From Dendrolimus kikuchii (Eukaryota; Arthropoda; Insecta; Lepidoptera; Lasiocampidae), in the NCBI GenBank assembly GCA_019925095.2, contig CM034388.1, positions 29,704,934 to 29,768,933 of the forward strand: a stretch of 64,000 nucleotides of DNA, in the 5' to 3' direction. A program made the position numbers and the translations under genes. Positions within the stretch are counted from its first letter, which is position 1. Each line of letters opens with the position of its first letter. Below are positions 40,947 to 51,021 of this stretch, one piece after another. The notes below the pieces were generated by a model. That model saw only the letters and a program-made list of their open reading frames with translations. It did not search any database and was not told the origin of the DNA.

Positions 40947-41036
<90 letters not shown>
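40508..41036 (-). mobile_element. Insertion with (CTTT)n tail and microsatellite
   Basis: First insertion in LINE-1. On the minus strand it ends in AATAAATTTATTCTTTCTTC and a (CTTT)n tail, a LINE/SINE-type 3' end. Its other side has become a long (CA)n/(TA)n microsatellite. Flanking CACAAGTA at 40500-40507 and 41037-41044. Family unknown. Confidence 0.55.

Positions 41037-41040
<4 letters not shown>
40847..41040. repeat. (CA)n(TA)n(CA)n compound microsatellite
   Basis: About 130 bp of CA repeats with two single-base interruptions (CAGA), about 48 bp of TA repeats, then a short CA run. The long open frames over it on both strands (Thr-His, Cys-Val, Tyr-Ile repeats) are artefacts. Confidence 0.97.
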
Positions 41041-41102
41041 AGTACGAGCATGTATGGAGTAGTGCTTTCATTAGGATGGCTCAGCCAAATATAAACTCGA
41101 AG

Positions 41103-41705
41103 TAATAAAAATTTTCCTTCCACCTATTTTAATACATACATACATACATAACTTCACGCCAGTTCCCTTGCGGGGTAGGCACGAACAAAAGAGCGCCATT
41201 TAGGCTTATTCTTACACATCTCACTTGCTTCTTTGACATTCATAACTCTTGCCATGCACCCTCGTCTATTCTTAAGGCTCCTGACATCACCTTCTGCTAG
41301 TACACGATCAATTTGATCATGGAAGGTGTGTCGTGGCCTTCCAAGACTTCTGCATTTTAATATTATATAAAATTATTAGAGCTAGGCATGTTTGCTGAAG
41401 AGTTTCTTGCGCCGCTTCTTCTCTTCAAGCCATAACATGTTGCGAAGCGGTAGTAAATTAGATTAGGCTCCCATAGAGTAAATAATAACCATAAACAAAA
41501 TTAAAATTAACAAGTTGGCGGTAAACTAAATAAAACTTTAACAATACTCGTTGACACTTGACATCTTTGTCCTCCGTGATCACGGCCACTGAAAAGTGGC
41601 CGAAACGTCGGAAAAATCAAAATCAAATAAAATTACCGCGCTTAAAACCGTTAAAACGTAGCTTTATTATGTATACAAGTCGCGAAAACTTAAGAAAATA
41701 TTATC
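41103..41705 (+). mobile_element. Insertion with Penelope-like end
   Basis: Second insertion in LINE-1, flanked by AACTCGAAG (41094-41102 and 41706-41714). It contains a hairpin CGGCCACTGAAAAGTGGCCG directly followed by AAACGTCGG (about 41582-41610). The same segment recurs inverted at 47250-47334. A stem of this kind followed by GAAAC and GTC resembles hammerhead ribozyme motifs in Penelope-like elements, but the CTGATGA core reads GTGATCA here. It is itself interrupted by LINE-T. Confidence 0.5.
41134..41346 (-). pseudogene. LINE-T inside the second LINE-1 insertion
   Basis: (TATG)n tail at 41134, 3' coding remnant up to the CAGAAGTC segment. Flanked by ATTTTAATA on both sides (about 41123-41131 and 41355-41363), allowing a few bases of uncertainty. 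Confidence 0.75.
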
Positions 41706-42049
41706 AACTCGAAGCTCTAGAGTCGATTGAGCGGAGAGCCAGGAGGCTGGTTGGCAACGACCAGCTTTTCGATGACAAAACGCAAAGCCTCGAACATCGA
41801 CGCAGGGTTGCCAGCTTATCGTTTTTCTATCGGATTCATTTTGGAGTGTGCAGCTGAGCTCTTCGATCTGATCCCGCCATCTCCGTTCCATCATTGGATA
41901 ACCACACGAACCGGCATGCGGCATCGATATATGATTGATATTCCACCTATTAGAACGAAGCGCTTTGCATCTAGCTTCATCATACGCACCGTAAAGGAGT
42001 GGAACTCATTGCCGGAGTCTGTCTTTCCGGATACTTATGACCTGGGTGT

Positions 42050-42486
42050 TCCGTCCTTGCCTAGTATAAAGTAGATAAAACATCGCTCCATCAATTTTGC
42101 TGTCTACCCTCTTTTCTGTGTGAGGCGACGACTAACGCAGCAGGGTATAGGCAGCCATTTTGGTTGTTCGGAGTCAACGTTTGATAAAGAAGACACTGCG
42201 CCGTGCGCTCATCTTTAACTATCAACCATTCTGAACTTCAGCTAATTGTGATTACTGGCCGTGCCAAAAACTTTTACTATAATTAGACTTTGTTAAAAGT
42301 GTTAGCTCTAAGGTGGAATCTAGTGCCGTGTGCTGTTCCTGTGTGTAACCTGAACCGAGCCAGGAGTGGGCGGATCTCAAGGTTGGTGGAGCTTCTACTT
42401 TTCTAGTGTAAAGGTCTAGGGCATATCTCTCTCATACAGTCCATATAAATCGAACCACATTAACCGTGGGCTATAAGCGCCCCACA
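42050..42486. mobile_element. Unidentified 437-bp insertion
   Basis: Third insertion in LINE-1, bounded by CTGGGTGT (42042-42049 and 42487-42494). It has no terminal inverted repeats, no poly(A) at either end and no frame. An 8-bp duplication would suit a hAT-type element, but the ends (TCCGTCC and CCCCACA) do not support one. Confidence 0.5.
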
Positions 42487-42663
42487 CTGGGTGTCTTCAA
42501 GTCCCGTGTGAATAGGTACCTTCTAGGTAAGCGTGCTCCATCCTGGACCGTATCTTCGCTCCATATAGGGCAAGATTGTGATCAAACGCGAACCTATATT
42601 ACAATTTAAAAAAAGTGAAAATGACGAGCGAGGGCGCTAATAATTCGAGTGCCTAAATAGGCA

Positions 42664-42975
42664 TTTTTTTAATTGCAGGAGATCCAAAGACAGGCAGACG
42701 GTTCACTTGATGGAAAGCGGTTACCATCGCCTATGGACATTTGCAACACTAAAGGTGCTACAAATGCGCTGCTGCTTTCTTAAGGGAGATTGAAACCTGG
42801 TCACTAATGCCGGAACACAACTCAGGGTTGTTATGGCGATATACTTTAGATCAGGGGTGGTAGCCATCCAGTCGGGTAAATGCCCTACAACCTGGCTGTG
42901 GGTTGTTTTGTCGCCTTTTACGACAGGCCGCCCGGCCGCAGGAAATTGTATTCTTTCTTCGTTCCTGCACGGATA
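42664..42975 (-). mobile_element. SINE-A, near full length
   Basis: ATTGCAGGAGATCCAAAGAC to GTTCCTGCACGGATA on the minus strand. Both ends are present and only scattered substitutions are seen. Confidence 0.85.
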
Positions 42976-43156
42976 ATACCGTATAATAACGACAGCAGGA
43001 GAGTCATCTTTTTGGGGAGATTACGAAATCAGAAAAAGCATGGGGATTGAGAGGAATAATATGCGTAAAACATAGATACGGTCTGTGTGCCATTGTTTTC
43101 CACTTGAGTTTATTCGACACCGTGACAAGGGTCACGTGCAGGGTTGGATTTCGTAC
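42976..43156. other. No recognisable feature
   Basis: Short spacer; TTGAGAGGAATAATA at about 43048 resembles the outer TIR of the foldback element at 4146 and may be its displaced end. Confidence 0.3.
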
Positions 43157-43660
43157 TATAATAGTACATTATGGTACTAGTGTGTAACATTGGTGATTAC
43201 CGCCGAGGCGCCATTGAGACTCGAGCCGTAGACGAGGGTCTTAAGAGAGCCGAGGACGGTAATCATCAATACACACGTGTATCATACGATGTTTTTCAAC
43301 ACACTTGTGAATAAAATAACAACAAAAACTCATTTTATTTAGTAGATAAAAAAGTTATATATGAGTGAATGTTTTATTTATTAAACACGTACGAGTTAAA
43401 ATTATCTATTTAAATAAGAAGTTGCATGAAATGAGCAAGCAATAGGAACATTAATTTATTTGTTCTATAGAACACGATCTTTTTTTTTTTGAATAAAAAC
43501 TTTTTTAAGAGCAAAGCAACTCAACCAAAAAAATTAAAAAAAAAATCTATAACTCACTAGTGAGTTATAATGTTTTTTACTCACAGTTTGGTTATGGGTA
43601 TCATTCTGTGCCTAATTGCGGTGACCATAGAGCCACTTTATGAGCAAGTGTGTTGAAAAA
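43157..43660. mobile_element. Two-tier TIR foldback element, copy 2
   Basis: Reverse complement of 4183 to about 4685. Inner repeats TTTTTCAACACACTTG (43292-43307) and complement (43645-43660), the 20-bp palindrome at 43549-43568 and the GATTACCGCC/CGGTAATC hairpin are all kept. The outer TIR is missing or displaced. Confidence 0.65.
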
Positions 43661-43674
43661 TATAGTTATATATT

Positions 43675-43872
43675 TATTATTAAAGTGTAAGTAATCGTAC
43701 AGTAATTATGTATACCACCGTCGCCACTCCTAATCAGAATATTCTTGCCACGGGTTGTCTGGAAGAGATCGCTTTTTAGCGATAAGACCGCCCTTTGTAC
43801 CCAACTAGACTAATACTAGTTCGTAAGTTTCTCTGTAATGGTGTACAATAAAGTGTTATCTATCTATCTATA
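43675..43872 (+). repeat. LINE-4-type 3' end, (TATC)n tail
   Basis: TATACCACCGTCGCC, GGGTTGTCTGGAAGAG, stem-loop 43768-43783, CCGCCCTTTGTACCC, CAATAAAGTGTTATCTATC. Best-preserved example of this 3' UTR. Confidence 0.8.
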
Positions 43873-44845
43873 ATTATAGTATTTGTACTACAATTTCATG
43901 CTTCATACTATATACTATTCATATCTAACGATAGTACGAAAAAATAAATTAATTTCAATACCTTGCCTATTTGAGTAACATAAGTAGTATGTAAATACCA
44001 TTCGGTGCTAAGCCAACATTAAAAAAAAAGTTCATTGAGATGTAATCACGTTGTCTAATCTGTAGTCGAAGAATACAGATTATACTTCGGGGAGTTTTTG
44101 GCGGGAACTGAAAGGAGATGTGCTGTGCAGTTTTATTTTCTAAAAATGTGTAAAATTACTCTAAAATGAACAATAGTTATAGGATATTTATAGTTTTTGA
44201 GTAGTAATTATGTGTTTTGTGAGAAATATGAACTGTATAGTCAAATGTGGCCTTTTGAGTTGTCACAAGAGCTCCGTTGAATGGCACTAGCTGATTACCT
44301 ACAGTTCAGCTGTGCTACACATAGGCTTAAGAAAATGAAGAAACTACATTGTAAACTAAGATCTGGCTTAAAGGCCTAGCTACCAAGCCATAAACTTAAA
44401 TAAAATAATAAAAAAAAGATTATAAATCGTCATCCATGAACTATTTACGGGGAGTTCTCGTGTATTATACTTCTTCTTCTGACATTCTGTTTCTGAAAAG
44501 ACAGTAGCAAAAGTGGGAATTCTACTAATTTTATTCCTACTGAGGATATTATAATTAGATTTTTTTTTTTTTTTTATTTATCAGAAAAGCAAATAGATAG
44601 AATATATATTTTATAACTAATGTGATAATCTGTATGTTATCCAACAGCACTTTTCACATTTTATTTTAGGACATATATTTTTTTTTTTGCCGCTGACCAC
44701 GCAAGTTACATGTAGTAACAAAAATAATAATAAAATATAATACAAATACAGCATTAAGGTGGAGACGACGTGCTTAGAAGTTTGTTTAATATTTTATGTT
44801 TGAATTTACTAATAGCCATAGAAAATGTGTCAATTTCATTAAAGT
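43873..44845. other. No recognisable gene
   Basis: AT-rich with two long T runs (about 44560-44577 and 44670-44688) that could be poly(A) tails of unrecognised minus-strand retroelements. No repeat match elsewhere in the window. Confidence 0.35.
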
Positions 44846-45090
44846 AATAATAATAATAATAATCGGCAGACAAACACACACATTGCATATCCCCAAATTA
44901 AGCAAGTTACGCTTGTGTTATGGGTAATATACAACGGGCTACTCTGGGGCCGATCCCAGACACCCAGACCATAGTAAATAACGGAGAAAATACGTTTCCG
45001 AAATTTACTATACCAGCAATCGAACCCGGAGCCTCTGCGTTGGAGTGAGGTAGGTCGGCAAAGGCTTAGCCCGCTCAACCACAGAGGCCA
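44846..45090 (-). mobile_element. SINE-B, complete, tRNA-related
   Basis: Minus-strand head has box A TGGTTGAGCGG (45071-45081) and box B GGTTCGATTGC (45018-45028), RNA polymerase III promoter elements of tRNA origin. The body includes CGATCCCAGACACCC and the tail is (ATT)n at 44846-44862. Older split copy at 624-2043. Confidence 0.85.
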
Positions 45091-45217
45091 TCTAAGATTC
45101 TAAGATTTCTGAGGATGAAACTAATATTGAAAAACTGATTAACTTGGTAGAGGACTAAATTTTATGTAAACTCCTGTTGATTTAATGTTTAGGTATTTTT
45201 AATTCAAAATAATAAAT
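45091..45217. other. No recognisable feature
   Basis: Short AT-rich spacer holding the left target duplication of the next element. Confidence 0.3.
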
Positions 45218-45561
45218 CTACATACATACATACATACATAACTTCACGCCAGATCCCTTGCGGGGTAGGCACGAACAACAGAGTGCCATTTAGGCTTATT
45301 CTTACACACCTCACTTGCCTCTTTGACATTCATAACTCTTGTCATGCAAGCTCGTCTGTTCTTAAGGCTCCTGACATCACCTTCTGCTAGTACACGATCA
45401 ATTTGATCATGGAAGGTGTGTCGTGGCCTTCCACGACTTCTGCATCCATCCACTTTTACATTGTATATCTGTTTAGTCATTCTTTTATCATGCATTCTTT
45501 CCACATGCCCGAACCACCGGAGCATTCCTTTCCTTACCTTCACCCCGACACTCTCTTTCAG
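45218..45561 (-). pseudogene. LINE-T, 5'-truncated, with duplication
   Basis: Open 99-codon frame: RKGMLRWFGHVERMHDKRMT, RSRGRPRHTFHDQIDRVLAE, MNVKEASEVCKNKPKW and YPARDLA, then the (TATG)n tail. Exact 9-bp duplication AATAATAAA (45209-45217 and 45562-45570). The frame has no stop but is only the C-terminal end of ORF2. Confidence 0.85.
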
Positions 45562-45570
45562 AATAATAAA

Positions 45571-46661
45571 GTGTACTATAATTTGTTTTTATGATATTAG
45601 TTACGCGGATGACATGGTGTTGCTGGGTCCGTCTATCAGCGCCGTAAGGACTTTGTTGTCTATATGCGAGAACTACGCGGAGGAGCATGGGCTGAAGTAC
45701 AACTCTAAGAAGAGTGAAATATTAGTTTTTAAAACACAAAAGACGCAGAAGCGTCTTCTTTCTATCCGTGCAGGAACGGAGAAAGAATACAATTTCCTGC
45801 GGCCAGGCGGCCTGTCGTAAGAGGCGACTTAACAACCCACAGCTAGGTGGTAGGGCATTTACCCGACTGGATGGCTACCACCCCTAGTCTAAAGTATGTC
45901 GCCATAACAACCTTGAGTTGTGTTCCGGCATTAGTGACCAGGTTCCAGTTAGGTTAAGAGCATTTGTAGCAACTTTGGTGTTGCAAATGTCCATAGGCGA
46001 TGGTAACCGCTTTCCATCAAGTGGGCCGTCTGCCTGTCTGCTGATCTCCTGCAATAAAAAAAAAAAGAAGCGTTCACCTATCCATGTCCCTCCTGTGTTT
46101 TTCAATGGCGTAGCTCTTAAGATGGTTGATAGCTTCAAGTACTTGGGGCATATTGTAAGGAGTGACCTTAGGGATGACGAGGATATAGAGAGGGAACGTA
46201 GGGCGTTGGCGGTTTGGGGCAACATGTTGGCTCGCAGGTTCGCTCGAAGCACAGTTGAAGTAAAAACTACTCTTTTCAAAGCTTATTGCCAGTCATTTTA
46301 CTCGAGCGGCCTGCGGGTAGACTATACGCAACGAGCCATTAACGCCCTACAAGTACAATATAATAATGTTTTCAGAATGCTGTTGGGGTTGCCGCGGCAC
46401 TGTAGTGCGTCTGGGATGTTTGCGGAGGCCCGCACAGATGGTTTTAAGGCGATTATCCGGAAAAAATCCGCGTCGCTGATGCAACGCTTGCGCGGCAGCA
46501 CCAACAGCCTTCTGAAGGCTATTGCGGTCAGATTTGACTGCCCCTTCCAAGAACATTGGATAGGGGTAGTCATCGGCTTAAAATAAGTGGCTTAAAAAAA
46601 AGTCTTAAATACTAGAAGAATAAATATTACTAACACTACTAACATTAATCTAGAAGATAAT
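45571..46661 (+). pseudogene. LINE-5 reverse transcriptase, split by SINE-A
   Basis: The first block (45595-45763) has the RT catalytic motif SYADDMVLLGPSISAV (YADD at 45602-45613), then CENYAEEHGLKYNSKKSEIL. After the SINE, the second block (46067-46586) continues HVPPVFFNGVALKMVDSFKY, LRDDEDIERERRALAVWGN, MLLGLPRHCSASGMFAEAR and ends with a stop at 46584. The RT fingers and endonuclease are missing upstream. Without the SINE the frame would be open but 5'-truncated. Clade not certain (non-LTR). Confidence 0.85.
45764..46066 (+). mobile_element. SINE-A inside LINE-5
   Basis: ATCCGTGCAGGAACGG to CTCCTGCAATAAA plus an A run. GAAGCGT occurs on both sides (about 45749 and 46067), consistent with a target duplication. 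It carries the same internal deletion (CCAGTTAGGTTAAGAG) as the copy at 19780. Confidence 0.85.
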
Positions 46662-46674
46662 TGTAATTAACACA

Positions 46675-46950
46675 TACATACATACATACATACATACATA
46701 ACTTCACGCCAGTTCCCTTGCGGGGTAGGCACGAACAACAGAGCGCCATTTAGGCCCATTCTTACACACCTCACTTGCTTCTTTGACATTCATAACTCTT
46801 GTCATCCACACTCGTCTGTTCTTAAGGCTCCTGACATCACCCTCCGCTAGTACACGATCAATTTGATCATGGAAGGTGTGTCGTGGCCTTCCACGACTTC
46901 TGCATCCATCCACTTTTGCATTGTATATCTGTTTAGTCATTCTTTCATTC
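46675..46950 (-). pseudogene. LINE-T, 5'-truncated, with duplication
   Basis: Exact 13-bp duplication TGTAATTAACACA (46662-46674 and 46951-46963). Tail (TATG)n of about eight units; coding end MTKQIYNAKVDGCRSRGRP to AYPARELA. Inserted in the 3' UTR of LINE-5. Confidence 0.9.
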
Positions 46951-46963
46951 TGTAATTAACACA

Positions 46964-47249
46964 CTAACGAAATATGGACCCCGGTCTGAAATAAAGTCTA
47001 TATTATTATTATTATAATTTTTTACAAATACTATATTTTTAATTTTTTTATGCTATGGTTTTTAGCTTACCCAAATCCAACCCTGGTCACGTGTAAAGTT
47101 GTATCCAACCGTAGTTTTAGCGTCGCACAAAATATGTGCACAATAAATATCGTAACGTGTAACGTGTAGCAGCAAACAAAACTCGGGTCCCATTTTTTTT
47201 GTACAAATTCACAACAAATGTTCATGTTGTTTTTAGAACAATATGTATT
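46964..47249. other. No recognisable feature
   Basis: 46964-47000 is probably the remainder of the LINE-5 3' end (AATAAAGTCTATATTATT). The rest is unrecognised. Confidence 0.35.
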
Positions 47250-47334
47250 TTATAATACAACTACGTTTTCACGGTTTTAAGTGCGGTAAATTATTTGATT
47301 TTTGTTTTTCCGACGTTTCGGCCACTTTTCAGTG
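47250..47334 (-). repeat. Penelope-like end fragment
   Basis: Reverse complement of 41590-41665, including CACTGAAAAGTGGCCGAAAC. It is cut by LTR-A copy 3 in the middle of the hairpin's first arm. Confidence 0.5.
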
Positions 47335-47692
47335 CAAACGCGCAAAGTCCGTCACTAAAAGATTCCAGATTGTGGTACACACGTCTCGCTTCATTCGTGG
47401 ATCTCGCTCGACTGCCTCTCTCCTCCATCATGTCCTTGTTTTATACTGCATAAATGCAATATGTCCGCACGGCAGCGTGCACCGAATTTCCTAGAGTCAG
47501 CTTGTACTTTAAATCCGTAACACCTGGCTAATAATTACAATACAATAATAGGCCGTATGCCAATAAGTAAACAAAAGAAGACGACCATAAAATAATTTCA
47601 ATGTTAATAGTTGAAATGCCGATGGGTAATAAATGTGCTTTGTTTCAGATACGCAGGTGGATTTTGTGTTTGTCGGGACCTGAGTTGTAACA
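47335..47692 (-). mobile_element. LTR-A copy 3, truncated
   Basis: Matches 30640-30999 (CGCGCAAAGTCCGTCACT to TTGTAACA). The TGTTACGAG end is missing at the junction with the Penelope-like fragment. Confidence 0.75.
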
Positions 47693-47887
47693 ATATTATC
47701 TACAATTTCCAAACAATAATGTATTAAATTCTTGTCATTCATAACCCTTTAATTAAAATAGTTTATCAATGACTTCAATCCGCTATCGGTTGTACCAATT
47801 TGCTAAGTTTCACATACTGTAAAATTGTTGAAGGGATGGCGAGGTGTTCTAAAAATGTTTGTGTCGAGTCAGTGTATGAAATGCATG
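47693..47887. other. No recognisable feature
   Basis: AT-rich spacer before LINE-T. Confidence 0.3.
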
Positions 47888-47900
47888 TAAACAGTAAGGT

Positions 47901-48522
47901 ACATACATACATACATAACTTCACGCCAGTTCCCTTGCGGGGTAGGCACGAACAACAGAGTGCCATTTAGGCTTATTCTTACACACCTCACTTGCCTCTT
48001 TGACATTCATAACTCTTGTCATGCAAGCTCGTCTGTTCTTAAGGCTCCTGACATCACCTTCCGCTAGTACACGATCAATTTGATCATGGAAGGTGTGTCG
48101 TGGCCTTCCACGACTTCTGTATCCATCCACTTTTGCATTGTATATCTGTTTAGTCATTCTTTCCACATGCCCGAACCACCGGAGCATTCCTTTCCTTACC
48201 TTCACCCCGACACTCTCTTTCTTACTTCGGTATTACGAACGCGGTCCGCGAGCGTCACTCCGCAGATTTTGCGCAGTGCTCGCATCTCGACGGCGTTTAC
48301 TCTACTTTCATGCTCTCTCTTCCATACCCAACTCTCGCATCCATACGTGAGCGTAGGTACCAGCACCGCGTTGTGTATGGCGAGCTGGGCCTTCTGGCTG
48401 AGGTTCTTAGCGCCTAGAAGTTTAACTAACGCTCCATTCACACTATTCCCCAAATTCACTCTTCTTTCTATATCAGCGGTGTACCTTCCATCCCTGCTAA
48501 AAGCACATCATAACATAACACA
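47901..48522 (-). pseudogene. LINE-T, longest copy
   Basis: 622 bp with an exact 13-bp duplication, TAAACAGTAAGGT (47888-47900 and 48523-48535). Two frames cover the ORF2 end: GALVKLLGAKNLSQKAQLAI, VLVPTLTYGCESWVWKRE, MRALRKICGVTLADRVRN, then a deletion of the VGLKE segment that shifts frame, and MKVRKGMLRWFGHVERM to YPARELA. Tail (TATG)n. No RT active site. Confidence 0.9.
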
Positions 48523-48535
48523 TAAACAGTAAGGT

Positions 48536-48981
48536 CTCTGATTATAAGTATAGTGACCATTTGCTGTTCTTTTATTACCATGAACCCTTCTGAGTTGTTG
48601 TAAGTATTACACTAGTTAACAGTAAAAATGGCGTGATGAACACCTAGATACCTCTAATCGTATATTTGCTGAATAAATAATTCTTACAAATGCGTAATTT
48701 GCAAGAAAATACAAATCCCGAGGGTGCTATAACATTGAACCATGGCGTGTAGACAACATCGATCGTCTCCTTAATAATTCACAGACGGACTTTCCATTGA
48801 CGCATTTATGGCCACCGTAGTCTACTGGTGTTTTTTATTATCAACTAGCAAGTGCCAGAAAAACTTCGTTCGCGTTGGAATGACGACGAAAAAAAGTGAA
48901 CATTAAGAATATTTACATACATCTATACAAATAAATAAAATTTAAGTGTCTGTTTGTAATGTTAAAATAACAGCTTTTTAC
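48536..48981. other. No recognisable feature
   Basis: AT-rich, no supported gene or matched repeat. Confidence 0.35.
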
Positions 48982-49398
48982 TCTTTTTTTATTGCAGGAG
49001 TTCAGCAGACAGGCAGACGGCCCACTTGATGGAAAGCGGTTACCATCACCTATGGACATTTGTAACACCATAGGTGCTATCACATTGGTAGCACCTAGGG
49101 TGTTACACTGCTGCTCTCTAAAGGGAGACTGGAACCTCGCCACTAAAGCCTATGGTCATTTGCAACACCAAAGGTGCTAGAAATGGGCGCAAATACTGTC
49201 TCTTAATGCACACTGGAACCTGGTCACTAATGCCGGAACACAACTCAAGGTTGTTATGGCGACATACTTTAGACCAGGGGTGGTAGCCATCCAGTCGGGC
49301 AAATGTTCTACCACCTGGCTGTGGGTTTTTTTGTCGCCTCCTACGACAAGCCGCTCGACCGCAGGAAATTGCATTCTTTCTCCGTTACTGCACGAATA
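48982..49398 (-). mobile_element. SINE-A with internal duplication
   Basis: ATTGCAGGAGTTCAGCAGAC at one end and GTTACTGCACGAATA at the other, but about 100 bp longer than usual. The segment from CTATGG..ATTTG to GGAACCT..CACTAA appears twice in tandem (about 49050-49145 and 49150-49230). The first copy also has an extra hairpin, GGTGCTATCACATTGGTAGC. Confidence 0.75.
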
Positions 49399-49544
49399 AA
49401 AAATATATAGATAACTCGACGCATATATACGGTACTTACATAAAAATCATTTTTTTTGTCTATCTGTCTAGATCGGTCAGCTTATAAGTTAATGTCAGAA
49501 GGAGTAACTTAGGCTTCTTATTTTAGGGTTCCGCGAAAAAAATT

Positions 49545-49775
49545 AAAACCATTTGTTCCAGCCAGCTAATCTCTGAAATGGCTGGACCGATTTTGACGGG
49601 ACTTTCAATGGCCACTGGTAGTTTTGACGTGATGTTCTAAGGCAAAACAAAAATTCTAAAAAATTGTATTTTCGGAATCTTCTCATCCGAATTATGCCTC
49701 CTGATTTTTTTCACATTACTAAACGCAATATAAACTCGAACTATTTACACATTTATTATAGTATATAGATAGGTA
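49545..49775 (+). mobile_element. Helitron-like fragment, second family
   Basis: GCTAATCTCTGAAATGGCTG, GACCGATTTTGACGGGAC, and the AAATTCTAAAAAATTG block shared with 7960-8090. No clear termini. Confidence 0.4.
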
Positions 49776-49794
49776 GATTAGTGCGGGATGTATA

Positions 49795-50010
49795 TAACGA
49801 AACACATAGAACTTTGAGAAGCGTTTTATTTGAATTAAGAACGAAAAAAGCAGATTTAAAGTTTAGACCCTAGAGAGCTACTACGACAAGTGCATTCGAC
49901 CAGTCGAAGTGAGAAAATGATCCTTCGTCACTACGCCCGCTCGCTTTTATATCCGTTTAGTAAACACAACTACCCACAAATTTTACATTAGTAAATTTAC
50001 ATTACATATT
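49795..50010 (-). promoter_or_regulatory. LTR-C promoter-like repeat, copy 1
   Basis: On the minus strand, GGATATAAAAGCGAGCGGGC followed by GTAGTGACGAA and, further on, an AATAAAACGCTTC polyadenylation-type signal: the arrangement of an LTR (TATA, start region, polyA). Copy 2 at 55430 is on the plus strand. LTR ends are not resolved. Confidence 0.5.
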
Positions 50011-50398
50011 GCAACTAATGTTATTAACCATATTTTTTTTATTATGTTATAACATTTAAAACAAACATACAGATAAATACACTAGGTAATATGTACATTG
50101 TATACCATAATCCAGATCTTGATTATTAAATTGAAGGTAGTTGAAAGAGTATACCGGTCTGATCCCAGCCACCGCATTGTTAATTTAGCCTCTGTGTGAC
50201 TTAGCTTTACAAATTGCCTTTACCAATATTCTCTTCGTATTTAACAACGTAACTCCCTTTGTTTTTGTTTGTTTAGGAAATTTTGTGATTAAGCTTTGTG
50301 CTCTATGGAATTATCTTCTCTCTTTATATTTGAACAAAAATCCTTTGTGGATCGGGTGGCATTTATTTATTAACACAATTTCATATCATTGTTCTTTA
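50011..50398. other. No recognisable feature
   Basis: May hold the outer part of the LTR-C element; nothing else supported. Confidence 0.3.
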
Positions 50399-50625
50399 CA
50401 TCTATACTAATAACAATATTATAAAGAAATAAAGTTTCTGAGTTTGTTTGCAGAAAGTAATCTCTTGAACTATTGATACAAGTGACAACTTAGACGGTGT
50501 GACATATTAATAATAATAAAAAAAATGAAAATTGGTTCATAATTGACGGAGAAATCGCGTAACAAACATCCATAAAAAATCAACATACATACTTGAGAAC
50601 TTTCTTCTTTTTGAAGTCGGCTAAT
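50399..50625 (+). mobile_element. Helitron-like fragment
   Basis: ATCTATACTAATAACAATAT and GAGTTTGTTTG at the head, TAACAAACATCCATA further on. The end runs into TTTTTGAAGTCGGCTAA, a piece of the AACCGACTTC hairpin element. Confidence 0.45.
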
Positions 50626-51021
50626 CATTGACAATTTTTAAATTAAGAACGTTATAACCCCAACTTTTGAACAACCAAAGTATAAACAAAAAGCATTATC
50701 TCAAATGAATATAAAGTCATGGACGCAACAGTAATCCGGCATAATCTGATAAAACCCGCATAGAGCGGAATAGTAGCGACTGTACAAAAACATTGTCACC
50801 CTACTACAATGTTACAGTGGACAGGTGTTAACAGAAGTGTTCATGGTTCGTTCACCCCTTTATTACTGGAGGTTTCTGTTTGAATTGAATGCAATTTAAT
50901 ATATTGTTGAAAATAATATATACAGAAAAGACAAATGGGAAATATTGCATGTATTGTTTAAAGGTACAAAATAAAATATTTGTTTTCAGGTTTTGTTGGA
51001 CTGAAATATTCGTAAAGATAT
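50626..51021. other. No recognisable feature
   Basis: AT-rich; complementary frames at 50852-51122 look like chance. Confidence 0.35.

Larger units (their letters stand above)
40435..42605 (+). pseudogene. LINE-1 split by three insertions
   Basis: Four blocks continue one another along the LINE-1 sequence of 22132-22760: 40435-40507 (MGILSEVRRYF..LYKTQV), 41037-41102 (QVRACME, SAKY), 41706-42049 ([37 protein letters not shown]) and 42487-42605 ([17 protein letters not shown], 3' UTR, short A run). Each gap is bounded by a short duplication of LINE-1 sequence: CACAAGTA, AACTCGAAG and CTGGGTGT. Apart from the insertions this copy is still well preserved. Confidence 0.85.

Noticed and set aside
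40753..41123. Long open frames with Thr-His, Cys-Val or Tyr-Ile repeats
   Set aside because: They are translations of the (CA)n/(TA)n microsatellite, open in all frames by composition.
43873..44845. Possible host gene in the longest repeat-poor interval
   Set aside because: No frame, splice signal or codon pattern supports one; two T runs suggest decayed retroelement tails instead.
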